Assembly: GCA_002286855.1 (NCBI GenBank)
Contig: NRSV01000075.1
Span: 98,434 to 162,433 of the forward strand
Source of the DNA: Bipolaris cookei
Taxonomy: Eukaryota; Ascomycota; Dothideomycetes; Pleosporales; Pleosporaceae
Direction of reading: 5' to 3'
Length of the DNA stretch: 64,000 nt
Within the stretch, counting starts at the first letter, position 1; each line of letters begins with the position of its first letter. Under the pieces are notes generated by a model. It did not search any database. It worked only from the letters and a program-made list of their open reading frames with translations, and was not told the DNA's origin. This document shows positions 36,578 through 46,618 of this stretch, in pieces. The position numbers and the translations under genes were made by a program.

Positions 36578-37849
36578 ACTGGGATTTTAAATCATTTTTT
36601 CCCCCCCCCGCAAGTTTGCGGGAGGATAAAAATATATAGTAATGTATTTGATATGTAATGTATTATTTCATAATTTTATTACCTTATATATATGTATTAC
36701 ATATTATAAGGATTAACTTTATGGCTAGTATATAAAGAGACTATTATAGAATATAAAAGGCTGTATATTAAACCATTAGTACCGTAAAAATGATGGAGTA
36801 ATTTCCATTTATTAGGGAAAATGGTAGAAGAATTTCTATAAAAAAAACGAAGTGAATTGAAGTATCTTATTAGCTTCAGGAAAATAAATCAAACGAGATT
36901 CTATTAGTAGTGTGAATGAAAATAGATATAGGCTTAAAGTAAAATGGATTAATCTGTTTGAATATAGGGGAACCTTCCTCTAAGCCTTAATATAATATAC
37001 AAGAAATAGCGAATAGTACTGTGAAGGAAGTATGTAAAATAGTAGTCTTATAAGCAGCTCAAGGTAAGTTTAATAAACATATGAGAGCGTACCTTTTGTA
37101 TAATGGGTCAGCAAGTTCTAGTTAGATGCAAGCAAGTAGTGATTAGTGGGGATATATTAAATTAGAATAGATATCAACAAGATAGACAATCTAATAATAT
37201 AAATACACAAAAAAAAATCAATTTGCCTAGATAATCCAATTATTAAGTAATGAATTAGTATCTAATTAGAGACCCGAAGAGTAGTGATCTTACCATGGTC
37301 AGGCTTATAAAAGGCCGAATGGGTAAACTAAAGAAATGAGCCTCTTTATTAGCTCAAGTAGAAGTGAACCTTCTGCTAAAGATCGTCAAATTGACGGGAA
37401 ACCCCTAAAGCAATCTTAACTAACTTAGCATGGTAACATAGCTAAGGGCGCAGGTAATGACTCGCGAGATAGTAAAATCAAGATTGATTACGAAAGTGAA
37501 TGGGCAATCCGCAGCCAAGCAGCATAATAGTTTTATTATGGTGTGCAGTTCATCGACTAGATGGTGATCGGCGAAAGCTTAAGATATAGTCAAACCTCTG
37601 TGGAAACACAGCAGGATAATATAATTTTATGAAGTTTATAGTATAGATTTACAACAATTTTCTTGGACGTTATTATTTTATTACCTTCAAATTAGTTAAT
37701 TTGAATAATAGTCGAGTAAATTATAACAAATATATACCCGTAGCAGCTACAAGCAAGGTACACCGTAGAAAGGTACTCGGGCCACTGAAAGGCTAGCACC
37801 CTAACTCAGTGATAGAATAGAAAGGATAACCTCTAAAGTAATATATGTC

Positions 37850-38479
37850 AACATTGGTAAAAAACAATTTAAATCTAAAGCTACTATAACATTCTTTCTA
37901 CAAACAATAAATACTTTTTCAAGATCGTTTTCTTCAGGAAATATTGGTAATTTCAAGCCAGTTGTTATTTATGATAACGCTGATGTGGACAAAATGCGTA
38001 TCCTAACAGAAAACCGTAAGAAAGTTGCTGTATATCGTTGAGTAAATAAGGTAAATGGGAATACTTACATCGGTAGTTCTATTAATTTACATGTTAGAAT
38101 GTATACATATTTTAGTTTACGTTCTCTAGCAAAAAGTAATAGACCTATTGATAGAGCTCTTTTAAAACACGGGTTTTCCAAAATTCGGAGAATTTTTGAA
38201 ATCTTGGAATATTGTTCCTATGAAGATGTACTTAAAAGAGAGCAGTATTACTTAGATCTTTATAAACCTCATTACAATATAGCTACCATCGCAGGGTCTA
38301 CATTAGGATATAAACATTCTCAAGAATCATTAGAAAAAATGAGAAACATTATTCTAAGTGATGAAGTAAGAGAAAGAAAAATACTTTCTACTGTTAATGC
38401 TTCAATAGCTAATAGATTGCCTATTCCCCTGCGGGGAATCCCTTTAGGATTCCCTAAGGGGAATCCCGCAAGGGATTAG
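37850..38479 (+). CDS. GIY-YIG homing endonuclease in rnl intron, tail split off
   Basis: Starts within a few codons of 37,850 (no clear ATG). An N-terminal stretch with VNIGKKQFKSKATITFFLQT leads to the core VAVYRWVNKVNGNTYIGSSI near 38,025-38,085, then ALLKHGFSKIRRIFEILEYC and REQYYLDLYKPHYNIATIAG. The TGA at 38,040 is Trp. The family B palindrome at 38,422-38,480 ends the frame with TAG (38,477-38,479). The natural tail, VKNIITNDVTNYASMTEAGK and ALGVTRATVSQALSHNRL up to TAA near 38,630, is intact but in another frame. The palindrome therefore separates the catalytic half from a helix-turn-helix tail. Confidence 0.83.
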
Positions 38480-38480
38480 T
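38422..38480. repeat. GC-rich palindrome, family B, frame-breaking
   Basis: Practically identical to 4,141-4,199 in the same orientation. Confidence 0.88.
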
Positions 38481-39276
38481 GTTAAAAATATCATAACTAA
38501 TGATGTGACAAATTATGCTAGCATGACTGAGGCTGGTAAAGCACTAGGTGTGACAAGAGCTACAGTAAGTCAAGCATTGTCGCACAATAGACTAATTAAA
38601 AAAACGTATTCTATCTGTAAAACTAAATAAAAACTTCCAAAAAAATAAAATTATGTTATCTGTTAAATGGATAGTAGTAAAATACTATTTAGGGAGAAAA
38701 GTCTCAGCTCGGCCTACGTTGAATTAAAGAAAATTCAACGGCCAAAGAGATAATTTGTATCGTTGTAAAGATATCCAAAGAACTGTGGTAAGTTAGTGAA
38801 AGACAATCCTGACTACTATAGCTGGTTTTCCGCGAAACATATGTAAGTATGTAGTTTAAATAACATCATAGCAGGTACAGAACTGTGATCTCGGACAATT
38901 TGTGCATTAATATCCTATTAGGGTATATAATGCCTTGTGCATATGGGGGGGTCGTGAAGACTCTATTCGCGAGTATTTGCTCTCGGAAGGGCAATGATGA
39001 GTGTTGAACTATCAGACATTTAACGATAAGGTTGTATGTCAAAAGGGAAACAGCCCAGAACAAGTGTTTAAGGTTCCAAAGTTTTTGTTAAGTGAAAGTA
39101 AGGAAGTATTTAAACTATACAACCAGGAAATAGGCTTAGAAGCGGCCATTTTTTAAAGACCTCGTAACAGAGCACTGGTTCAAACGGTTAATTAGTTAAC
39201 CTTATAAGTTAAAAGCGCCGAAGATATAACGGATCTAAAACAAAACACCGACACCTTGTCCATAATAATAATATTA

Positions 39277-39322
39277 GGTTAAATCCGGCTCCGCAGGTTT
39301 AACCTGCGGAGCCGGTTAAATC
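39277..39322. repeat. perfect palindrome within rnl
   Basis: Arms GGTTAAATCCGGCTCCGCAG and the complement, nearly perfect, would form a long hairpin in the rRNA. Confidence 0.85.
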
Positions 39323-39722
39323 CTATTTTAATATACTTAAAGGTTATTTAAGTATTATTTATGGGGTAGCGGAACATTGGGTAAATAGGATTAAAAATAG
39401 GTAATAAACCCCTTAGAATCTTTTTTAATGTATAAAAACTGGATTAATAGAGGGGAAGGATACACCTATTTTCATTATTACATCTGTAATTTGCTCGCTA
39501 AATTGCGGGTTTCCATAAATATCCCAAGTGAGAATGCTGACACGAGTAACGAAAAAGAGGATGCCCCTAAAAGGCCCTCTCGCCTTAAGCTTATGGGAAA
39601 GTTAATCGGTCTCTAAATTAAACCTAAAGGATAAAATGATGAGGAGATTATATGTGACAACATAAAGAAATTGAGTAAAATGTTCTGGAAAAGCATATAG
39701 TCTAAGGATGTAGATAAAAATA

Positions 39723-39784
39723 CTATCCTTTGGGATGGCCCCTATAAGGGCCAGACCTAAAGGTTAGTCCCCTTCGGGGACTAG
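39723..39784. repeat. GC-rich palindrome, family D, within rnl
   Basis: Relative of 17,770-17,832; lies between conserved rRNA blocks. Confidence 0.85.
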
Positions 39785-41700
39785 TAAATAAACTAGAGAG
39801 ATATTACTAGGCATCCTTAAACATATAAAACCGTACCTAAAAACTACCACAAGTAAGCTAGTAGAGAATACGAAGGCGTTTGAGCTAACAATCATTAAGG
39901 AACTCGGCAAATTGACACCGTAACTGAGGGAGAAGGTGTGCCATTCCTACTGATTAATATCAGTTTAGGAAGAGGAGACATAAAATGGTGTTGCACGACT
40001 GTTTAATTAAAACACAGCACTTTGCGTAAGATGTAAATCAATGTATAGAGTGCGCTATCTGCCCAATGATGGCTGGTTAACGGATTTACTTAGACGACTA
40101 AAATAGGCTAGGTTTTGAAGGAACCCCCATTTAATGGCGGCCTTACCTATGAGGGTCCTAAGGTAGCGAAATACCTTGGCATTTAAATGATGTCGCGCAT
40201 GAATGATCTCACGATGCAACAGCTGTCTCAATGATTGGCTCAGTGAAACTGGAATGGCAGTGAAGATACTGCCTATCTCTAGATAGACGAGAAGACCCCA
40301 TGCAGCTTTACTGTTACTAGTTATAGGGTATAATTTAACAGGTTTTAGTGAATAAGGTAGTTGAACGACAAAATTGAAACACCTTTACTCTGGTTGTTAT
40401 ATCAGTAGAATAGGTTACATTATTGTAACTGACGTCTGAATGTAATCCATAAAAGGAGGGAGATTATATCAAGCTCAGGAGACAATGGCTAGCAGATGGT
40501 TTATGCGGGGCACAGATCCCATAAAGAGTACCTGGGAGTATCCAAATTTATTTTTGTAATATGCTATACGCAAATTATATAGGGCTTTTATTAAATAATT
40601 GCCTTGTATATTTTAATTTTTTAATTACTATATTTAGTTTGTTATTTTTTATATTTACTTTTATAAAGTATCTATAACTAATTCAGTTATATTTCTATTT
40701 AAGTTAGAACTAAAACAATTTAATATAAGTAAGATTTTACCTATGTGGAAAATAGGTGTATATATAGTATTAATAATGAATATCTAATTGTAAAAAAGAT
40801 ATAATTATAACACTATTAGTTATTTTTTTTAGAATACCTCTATAAGAAATGATGTTGATATATACTTCCAAAGTTTAATGGCTTAATCTTGCTTTACTGT
40901 TTGACATACACGTCTATCAGTTGCGTAAGCAGGGCATAAAGACCGCAAGACGCAGTAAGGAAAGGTCTTGTATTATTGAAAAAGCTACGCTGGGGATAAC
41001 AGGCTAATTGCGCCAGAGAGTACAAATTGAGTGCGCAGTTTGGCACCTCGATGTCGGCTTAGCTCATCCACATGAATGCAGGAATCATGAAGGGTACGAC
41101 TGTTCGTCGATTAAAGAGCTACACGAGCTGGGTTAAATACGTCGTGAGACAGTATGGTTTCTATCTTCTAGAGGAAATTGGAGTAAAATAAGGATAGCCC
41201 CTTCGTACGAAAGGAGTTGGGTATGGTAACCTATGGTTTACCTGTTGTTTATGCGCTTAATATTAACCTGATAAATAACGGCAAGAATAGGTTCTCCTTA
41301 ATAAGTAGAAAATGGGTATCTAAAGAAGAAGGAGAGTAATATAGATAGATTCATGTGAATTTATTACCTATTTGAGCTATAGATGGTAATACTTTTATAC
41401 TCAAGTATTTATACATAGTATAGGCATGGCAGGAAAGCTATGTTAGTTAAGATAAGTGCTGAATGCATCTAGGCACGAAGCTTACCTTAGGATACTCTTA
41501 GAAACGTAGTATAACATTACGAATCCAAATTTTTCATAGGGTTAGTGCTAGAAAAGTAGCTGCTACAGTTAACTCTAGTTCTAACAATATGGTTATGGGA
41601 TTATAGGCTTTGGCTGAAAGGGCTTTGATGTTCTTAGGTATAAAGTACTAATTTATTATCATTAACTAAATAACATACTTATCATTAAAAATACTTTATT

Positions 41701-41775
41701 TAGCCTGGTTTGCATAATAGTAATGCACCCGTTTTGTAATCGGAAGATATGAGTGCAATTCTCGTACTGGGCTAT
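41701..41775 (+). tRNA. trnT(ugu): tRNA-Thr, anticodon UGU
   Basis: Acceptor TAGCCTG/TGGGCTA with two G-U pairs, loop TTTGTAA, follows rnl as in related fungi. Confidence 0.88.
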
Positions 41776-41779
41776 TTAG

Positions 41780-41892
41780 ATATTTTCCCTCAGCGCAGCA
41801 GCCTCCTTCTTCTTTTCTTCAGCTGAAGAAAAGAAGACTGGGGTAAAAAAAAAGAACATAGCCATGTTCTTTTTTATTGCTGGGAAGAAATA
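41780..41892. repeat. composite hairpin element
   Basis: CAGCGCAGCAGCCTCC, then a CTTCTTTTC/GAAAAGAAG hairpin around CAGCTG, then AGAACATAGCCATGTTCT and TTGCTGGGA; recurs at 27,146-27,265 (reverse) and 33,940-34,115. Confidence 0.85.
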
Positions 41893-41894
41893 AC

Positions 41895-41963
41895 GCGGAT
41901 TGATGTAATAGTAACATACCTGGCTCATGACCAGTAAATAGGGGTGCAAGTCCTCTGTCCGCA
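41895..41963 (+). tRNA. trnM(cau): tRNA-Met, anticodon CAU (first)
   Basis: Acceptor GCGGA/TCCGC, anticodon stem CCTGG/CCAGT with loop CTCATGA. Which of the two is the initiator is not decided. Confidence 0.85.
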
Positions 41964-41969
41964 TAGTTA

Positions 41970-42042
41970 AAGGCTATAGCTTAATAGGCAAAGCAAGCTG
42001 CTCATAACAGCTCAGATGAGTGTTCAAGTCATTCTGGCCTTA
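41970..42042 (+). tRNA. trnM(cau): tRNA-Met, anticodon CAU (second)
   Basis: Acceptor AAGGCTA/TGGCCTT, anticodon stem AGCTG/CAGCT with loop CTCATAA. Last mitochondrial gene before the join. Confidence 0.88.
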
Positions 42043-42511
42043 TAGAAAAGGTTAATAACCACCACATTAACACTCTGTAACTTATATATACAGGTGCTGT
42101 GGTATTACAAATTCCCAACACACCATGACCAGTATAAACAATATCTTAGAAAAACGAAACACATGAGCGTATCCTTGTGGGTTAGTAGGAGATTGTTGAT
42201 GGGTGGCGCCCTAAATAACCTTTAAAATTTCCAATACGTTATTTTGGTTTTTGATTTCTTGTCCCTTAATATGATTCTTGTCGCGTAATATCTTTTCGTC
42301 TTTGTTTATCTTATGTCGGTTGTACCGGTCTAGAAAGATGGTATGAATGCTACTCTGTTTTTATATGGAAAGGTCACAAGTCCTTGTAAAAGCAGAGGGT
42401 ACACTATACCCTACGGGGATACCTTAGGAATCCTTTTGGGGATAGTAATTAACCATTCTTTCCCGTGTAATTATAATACTAGTCACTAAAGGGGTTTTTT
42501 CCATCCCCCCT

Positions 42512-42512
<1 letters not shown>
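42043..42512. other. end of the mitochondrial part
   Basis: AT-rich, no gene recognised; includes a short GC palindrome (42,405-42,449) of mitochondrial type, so mitochondrial sequence runs to at least 42,450. The rest of the usual post-rnl tRNA cluster is missing. Confidence 0.7.

Positions 42513-42546
<34 letters not shown>
42513..42546. other. run of 34 C at the mitochondrial-nuclear border
   Basis: Sharp change on its two sides: AT-rich DNA with mitochondrial repeats to the left, GC-rich DNA with nuclear-type genes to the right. The nearby C runs (42,505-42,510) resemble one arm of the C/G-run hairpins at 24,207, 35,444 and 36,600. Confidence 0.85.
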
Positions 42547-42548
<2 letters not shown>

Positions 42549-42577
42549 AATAAGACAAAAGAGCGCCCGAGTAAACC

Positions 42578-43439
42578 TTAGCCCCGGATTCTCAAGGCAT
42601 CACACCACATATGCACCGCCTGCTCGCGCTGCTGCTCTCTCTTCGCCTCAGCCCTGGACGCCATCATGAACTCCTTAACTTCCGAGCGGCCCAAATCTCT
42701 CCCCTCCTTGATACGATTCCAGCACTCGCGAATAACCGCCTGTGCATACTCGAAATCAATGTCATCCTGCTCGCCTGCATCCAGCGGTGCACCGTTCTCC
42801 ACCGCCGAGTACGTTGCGTCGACGCCCTCGTCCGCGTCTCCTGCGCCGACAACGGTCGTGATGCAGAGAACCACTCCGGGAGATAGCATTGCGCCTGACT
42901 GGGGACCCTCGCGAGTGGCGCGCAGTTCGCCGAGTTGGATGGTGCAGAGGCCCACGGTGTAGGAGGTACCCTCGCGCACGGAGAGTACATGGCGCTGTGC
43001 CCACAGCGCCGAAGACTGGTTCCGCAGCATCGAGGCGTGCGCGTCTTGCTGGCGCAGCGGTATCGATGCGGTAGTCGCAGTTTGTCCGGCTGGTTGCGCA
43101 TAGACATATGTTCTGTTTGGTGCGAGGGTGGAGAGGTGCAGCATGTGCTGATATGAATGCGCGTATGGCGCTGGTTTACCGTCTGCACCCACAGGCGGCT
43201 GGTAGCCTGGGGGAATTACGTCGCGGAATGCGCGGTAGGAGAGGGACCATGGTGGTTGGCGGGTGGCGGTTTGGAAGCTCGACTCTATGCTTTGGGCGAG
43301 GGTGTTTATGGTGGAGAGGGCGGCCTCGACGCTTGTGGAGGGGTTGGAGATGAAGTAGAGCCTGTGTATATCTGTTTAGTATGATTCGATTGAGAGTTGG
43401 GTAGGTAACCGGCTGGCTTACTTACCCGCTGTACTTCAT
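42578..43439 (-). CDS. MED20: Mediator of RNA polymerase II transcription subunit 20
   Basis: Head-module subunit of Mediator, nucleus. Exons 43,426-43,439 and 42,578-43,361; phases close to 265 residues. The short first exon gives MKYSG and joins LYFISNPSTSVEAALSTINT, the Med20 N-terminus; TSYTVGLCTIQLGELRATRE and SGAMLSPGVVLCITTVVGAG are the core strands; the C-terminal helix has IDFEYAQAVIRECWNRIKEG. Intron donor GTAAGT, acceptor ACACAG. Shares a 500-base divergent promoter with the mannosidase gene. Only 31 bases separate its stop codon from the C run, so its natural 3' end is absent here. Family call from recall of fungal Med20 layout. Confidence 0.85.
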
Positions 43440-43939
43440 CGTGGAAGCGGAGGAAAGTAAAAAAGATGCAAGTCGGGGATATATCTCAGACACCGCGGCT
43501 GGTGAAAGGCCGGACATGACGGAGCCGGCGGTTTGGGGATCGGCGCATGGGCGGCTCTCTTCCCCCCCTGCTAGCTTCAGGGTCGGGGGACGCGCGACCG
43601 CGTCGGGAATCGGCACTCCAGCCTTGTCGTCTCAACCATGGATTGGCCTGGCCATGCAGCTGCCATGCATCTCCTGTCTTTCCCATCCCATCTGGCCGCA
43701 TCTGTGTCCTATCCTGAGCGTTTGAACGCCACTACTGCATATTATATAGAGTTTTTTTCTATTGATATTGTTCGAGCTCGTCTTTCCCCGCTTCTTTTGG
43801 CTTTCCCCGCAGCTATCTGCATCCATTACGGCACCGCCGTTGCACTTGACTACTTTAACTTTGCTCTTATTTTTAGATCGTACACCTATTCTGACCCTTT
43901 TCTACATGAGATACCCTCCATAGACCTCCCCTGGCTATC
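43440..43939. other. divergent promoter region
   Basis: 500 bases between Med20 and the mannosidase start; CT-rich stretches and no clear TATA box. No gene. Confidence 0.6.
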
Positions 43940-45886
43940 ATGAGCCCTATTGTTCGACGCATCATTGTGCTATTCGTCTCTACGACATTCATCATCCTCG
44001 CCTTTCGCCAACTAGGCTCTCGAAACGGACTCCCCTCGCCCACCCTTACCTCCTCAAATCGCATCACAAACCCCGTAGAATGGAAGAACGTCCCGTTGCG
44101 ACATCCAGTTGCCTCACTGGCACCATGGCCGACAGGCTCGCCTACTGCCATCCCGAGAATACAACATGAGTTTGGAATCGAGACAGAGCACAACAAGGCA
44201 GAGAGAAAGCAGAGACAGGCGGCGGTGAAGAAGGCCTTTTTGCACTCGTGGCGGGGCTACAAGCAGCAGGCATGGTTGCAGGATGAAGTGACTCCGGTGA
44301 CAGGAGGCTTCAAGAATGGTTTCGGACAGCGTGCAGCGACCCTGGTGGATGCGTTGGATACACTGTACGTCATGGGGCTAGATGAAGAATTTGAGGAGGC
44401 AGTCCATGCAGTCAAGAAGATTGATTTCACCACTACGGGTGTCGAGCGGCTGAATGTGTTTGAAACAACCATTCGCTATCTCGGCGGTCTGCTCAGCGCC
44501 TACGATTTGAGCAAAGGGAAACATTCTACACTGCTACATAAAGCAGTTGAGCTAGGCGATATGCTGTACGCCGCGTTTGACACGCCGAACAGGATGCCTG
44601 TGACACGGTGGGACTGGGAAAAGTAAGCTTTGTGTGCCTCGTGTGTGCAATCAAACTGTATACTAACGTAGAGTAGCGCTGCTCTGAGTGGCCATCAAGA
44701 AGCCGATGCGCAGGCGCTCAGTGCGGAGATTGGATCGCTGACTCTGGAGTTTACCCGTCTCTCGCAGATTACAGGCGACCTCAAATATCACGATGCCGTA
44801 CAACGCATCGCGAATCTTCTGGAGAAACACCAGAGTCGGACCAAGATACCCGGTTTATTTCCTATTCTCGTCAGTCCTTTCCGTGAGGAGTTTGATTCCC
44901 ATGGCTCCTTTACTATGGGTGGTATGACGGACTCGCTGTACGAGTACTTGCCCAAGCAGCACTTGCTTCTCGGGGGAGTAACCGATCAGTATCGAAAGAT
45001 GTACGAAAACGCCATTGAACCCGCCAAAAAACATTTATTCTTCCGTGCGATGGTGCCTCACAATCAGCACATTCTGGTTCCAGGAAACGCGCGAATTAGT
45101 GCTGCAGGCTCAATCAAGCTCGAGCCCGATGGTCAGCATCTGGCATGCTTTGCGGGCGGCATGGTTGGTCTTGGTGCCAAGATCTTCAATCGTACTGACG
45201 ACATGGATGTCGCTCGCAAGCTAGTAGATGGCTGTACTTGGGCGTACGAGGCCATGCCGACGGGAATCATGCCCGAGACGTTCAGCATGGTGCCGTGCGT
45301 CGACGACGAAGATTGCGCCTGGGACGTTTCAAAATGGCATGACGCTGTTAAACGCGCATATTCTAGTGCTCTGCATGCACAGCATTACGACGTTCAGGAT
45401 GTGATCAAGGAAGAGGGGCTTCAGCCAGGCTTTTCAAAGATTGAAGATCCCCGGTTTTTGCTACGGTAAGGAGTTTGATTTCTGCCCTCTATTCATAGCT
45501 TCATCTAACGTTGGCATATAGTCCGGAAGCTATTGAGTCGGTTTTCATCCTCTACCGCATCACCGGCGATACTGCGCTCCAAGATACTGCCTGGCACATG
45601 TTTGAGTCCATTGAGAACGCTACTATGGCAGAGTTCGCCCACTCGGCTATTGCTGATGTGACTGTGCCCAAGGGACAGGGTCCACTTAAGCTAGATGAGT
45701 GCGAGAGTTTCTGGATGGCGGAGACACTCAAGTATTTCTATTTGATTTTTAGTGAGCCGAGCCTTGTCAGCTTGGATGATTACGTCTTGTAAGTACTTGG
45801 TCTCAACTATGTCTTGATAATGATAACGCTGACCATTGAATAGTAACACTGAGGCACATCCGCTGCGCCGGCCAAAACAGATTTGA
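43940..45886 (+). CDS. class I alpha-1,2-mannosidase (GH47)
   Basis: Trims alpha-1,2-linked mannose from N-glycans in the ER or Gol­gi lumen. Exons 43,940-44,622, 44,674-45,465, 45,522-45,788 and 45,844-45,886 give 594 residues; introns have GTAAG donors. An N-terminal signal anchor (RRIIVLFVSTTFIILAF, about residues 6-22) makes it a type II membrane protein. Catalytic-domain landmarks: AFLHSWRGYKQQAWLQDEVT, GFGQRAATLVDALDTLYVMG, FETTIRYLGGLLSAYDLS, GGMTDSLYEYLPKQHLL, HLACFAGGM, PTGIMPETF and ESFWMAETLKYFYLIFSE near the end. These are typical GH47 acidic and Ca-binding regions. Whether it is the ER or the Golgi enzyme is not resolved. Confidence 0.93.
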
Positions 45887-46618
45887 TAGTCTGGATATTC
45901 TTAGTGGATAATCTACAATATCAAGGAGACCTAGCAAATGTACATGTGTATATATGATTATGAGAGTGCGAACACATCTTGTTTTGCCTCTTAGCAATGC
46001 ATCTGGAAAATATATTTGAGAAGGGTTAGACAAATGCTACAGTCGAAATTCCATATAGACATAGACGATTGCCTGTTTGCCCGCCGTTACACAATACATG
46101 GACATGCATGATATATGCCAAGATTTTCCTGATTCGATTTAGTGTACTACAGCTGCACTTTGGTAGCTTAGTAACACTCGAAGCTCATTAGTAACTCCCC
46201 CTTTTGTTCTGTGTCAGCGAGATGTTGTATTTCAAATCGAAGGCGTGACTGGATATAGACAGTTGGACGCGGGGATGCTTTTGTCCGACTGTTACCGTGC
46301 CAATAACCCTTTCAAGCACAGTGCAGAAGCAAAACTGAAAACCATCTATCTATTTGCTGGATGCCATCTATTTCACGATGCGAGAGGCTGACTATGCCCG
46401 GTGCGTAGCAAGCAAAATTTGGCCAAGGAGTTTGTTGGGGATTACATTCTTCCTTGATGGCAGCTTGGCATGTAGCTGGAGACGAGATAGTCGACGAGCA
46501 GTACCGGATCATAAATCGTTGGAGTATATAAATTCTTTCGTTCTCAGAATTCAACAATCTTCTATCCATCTGCTAATTTTAAACTAATCCCGAATCGACT
46601 ATCTATCTGCACAAAATC
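45887..46618. other. intergenic
   Basis: No gene. A TATA-like box (TATATAAA, 46,525-46,532) lies about 90 bases before the NmrA-like start. Confidence 0.6.

Larger units (their letters stand above)
37380..38640 (+). other. group I intron in rnl
   Basis: P-like AATTGACGGGAAACCCCTAA at 37,391, Q-like GGGCAATCCGCAGCC at 37,503, R-like GTTCATCGACTAGATGG at 37,549, S AAGATATAGTC at 37,581. Borders approximate; exon sequence resumes before 38,700. Confidence 0.8.
36725..41655 (+). rRNA. rnl: large subunit ribosomal RNA with one intron
   Basis: Landmarks: TAATGGGTCAGCAAGTT (37,105), CCATGGTCAGG (37,290s), TAGCTGGTTTTCCGCGAAA (38,820), the AAAGAGGATGCCCC block near 39,555, TAACTATGAGGGTCC-like TACCTATGAGGGTCCTAAGG (40,145), GAAGACCCCATGCAGC (40,290), GGGATAACAGGCTAATTGC (40,993), GTTTGGCACCTCGATGTCGG (41,040), CTTCGTACGAAAGGAGTTGG (41,202). 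Ends are approximate. A group I intron, about 37,380-38,640, carries a GIY-YIG gene. Two palindromic inserts lie in variable parts of the RNA (39,277-39,322 and 39,723-39,784), and a long AT-rich insert occurs at about 40,555-40,860. It is followed by tRNA-Thr. Confidence 0.92.

Noticed and set aside
39428..39616. Possible Rps3 or other protein in rnl
   Set aside because: Its sequence matches conserved large-rRNA blocks and has no ribosomal protein S3 similarity.
1..42512. Decayed nuclear copy of mitochondrial DNA
   Set aside because: cox1, cox2, nad6, tRNAs and rRNAs show no scattered decay, so an old nuclear copy does not fit; a recent copy or an assembly join remains possible.
42611..43384. 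Several plus-strand and alternative-frame open stretches
   Set aside because: They overlap the Med20 exons and are by-products of GC-rich coding sequence.
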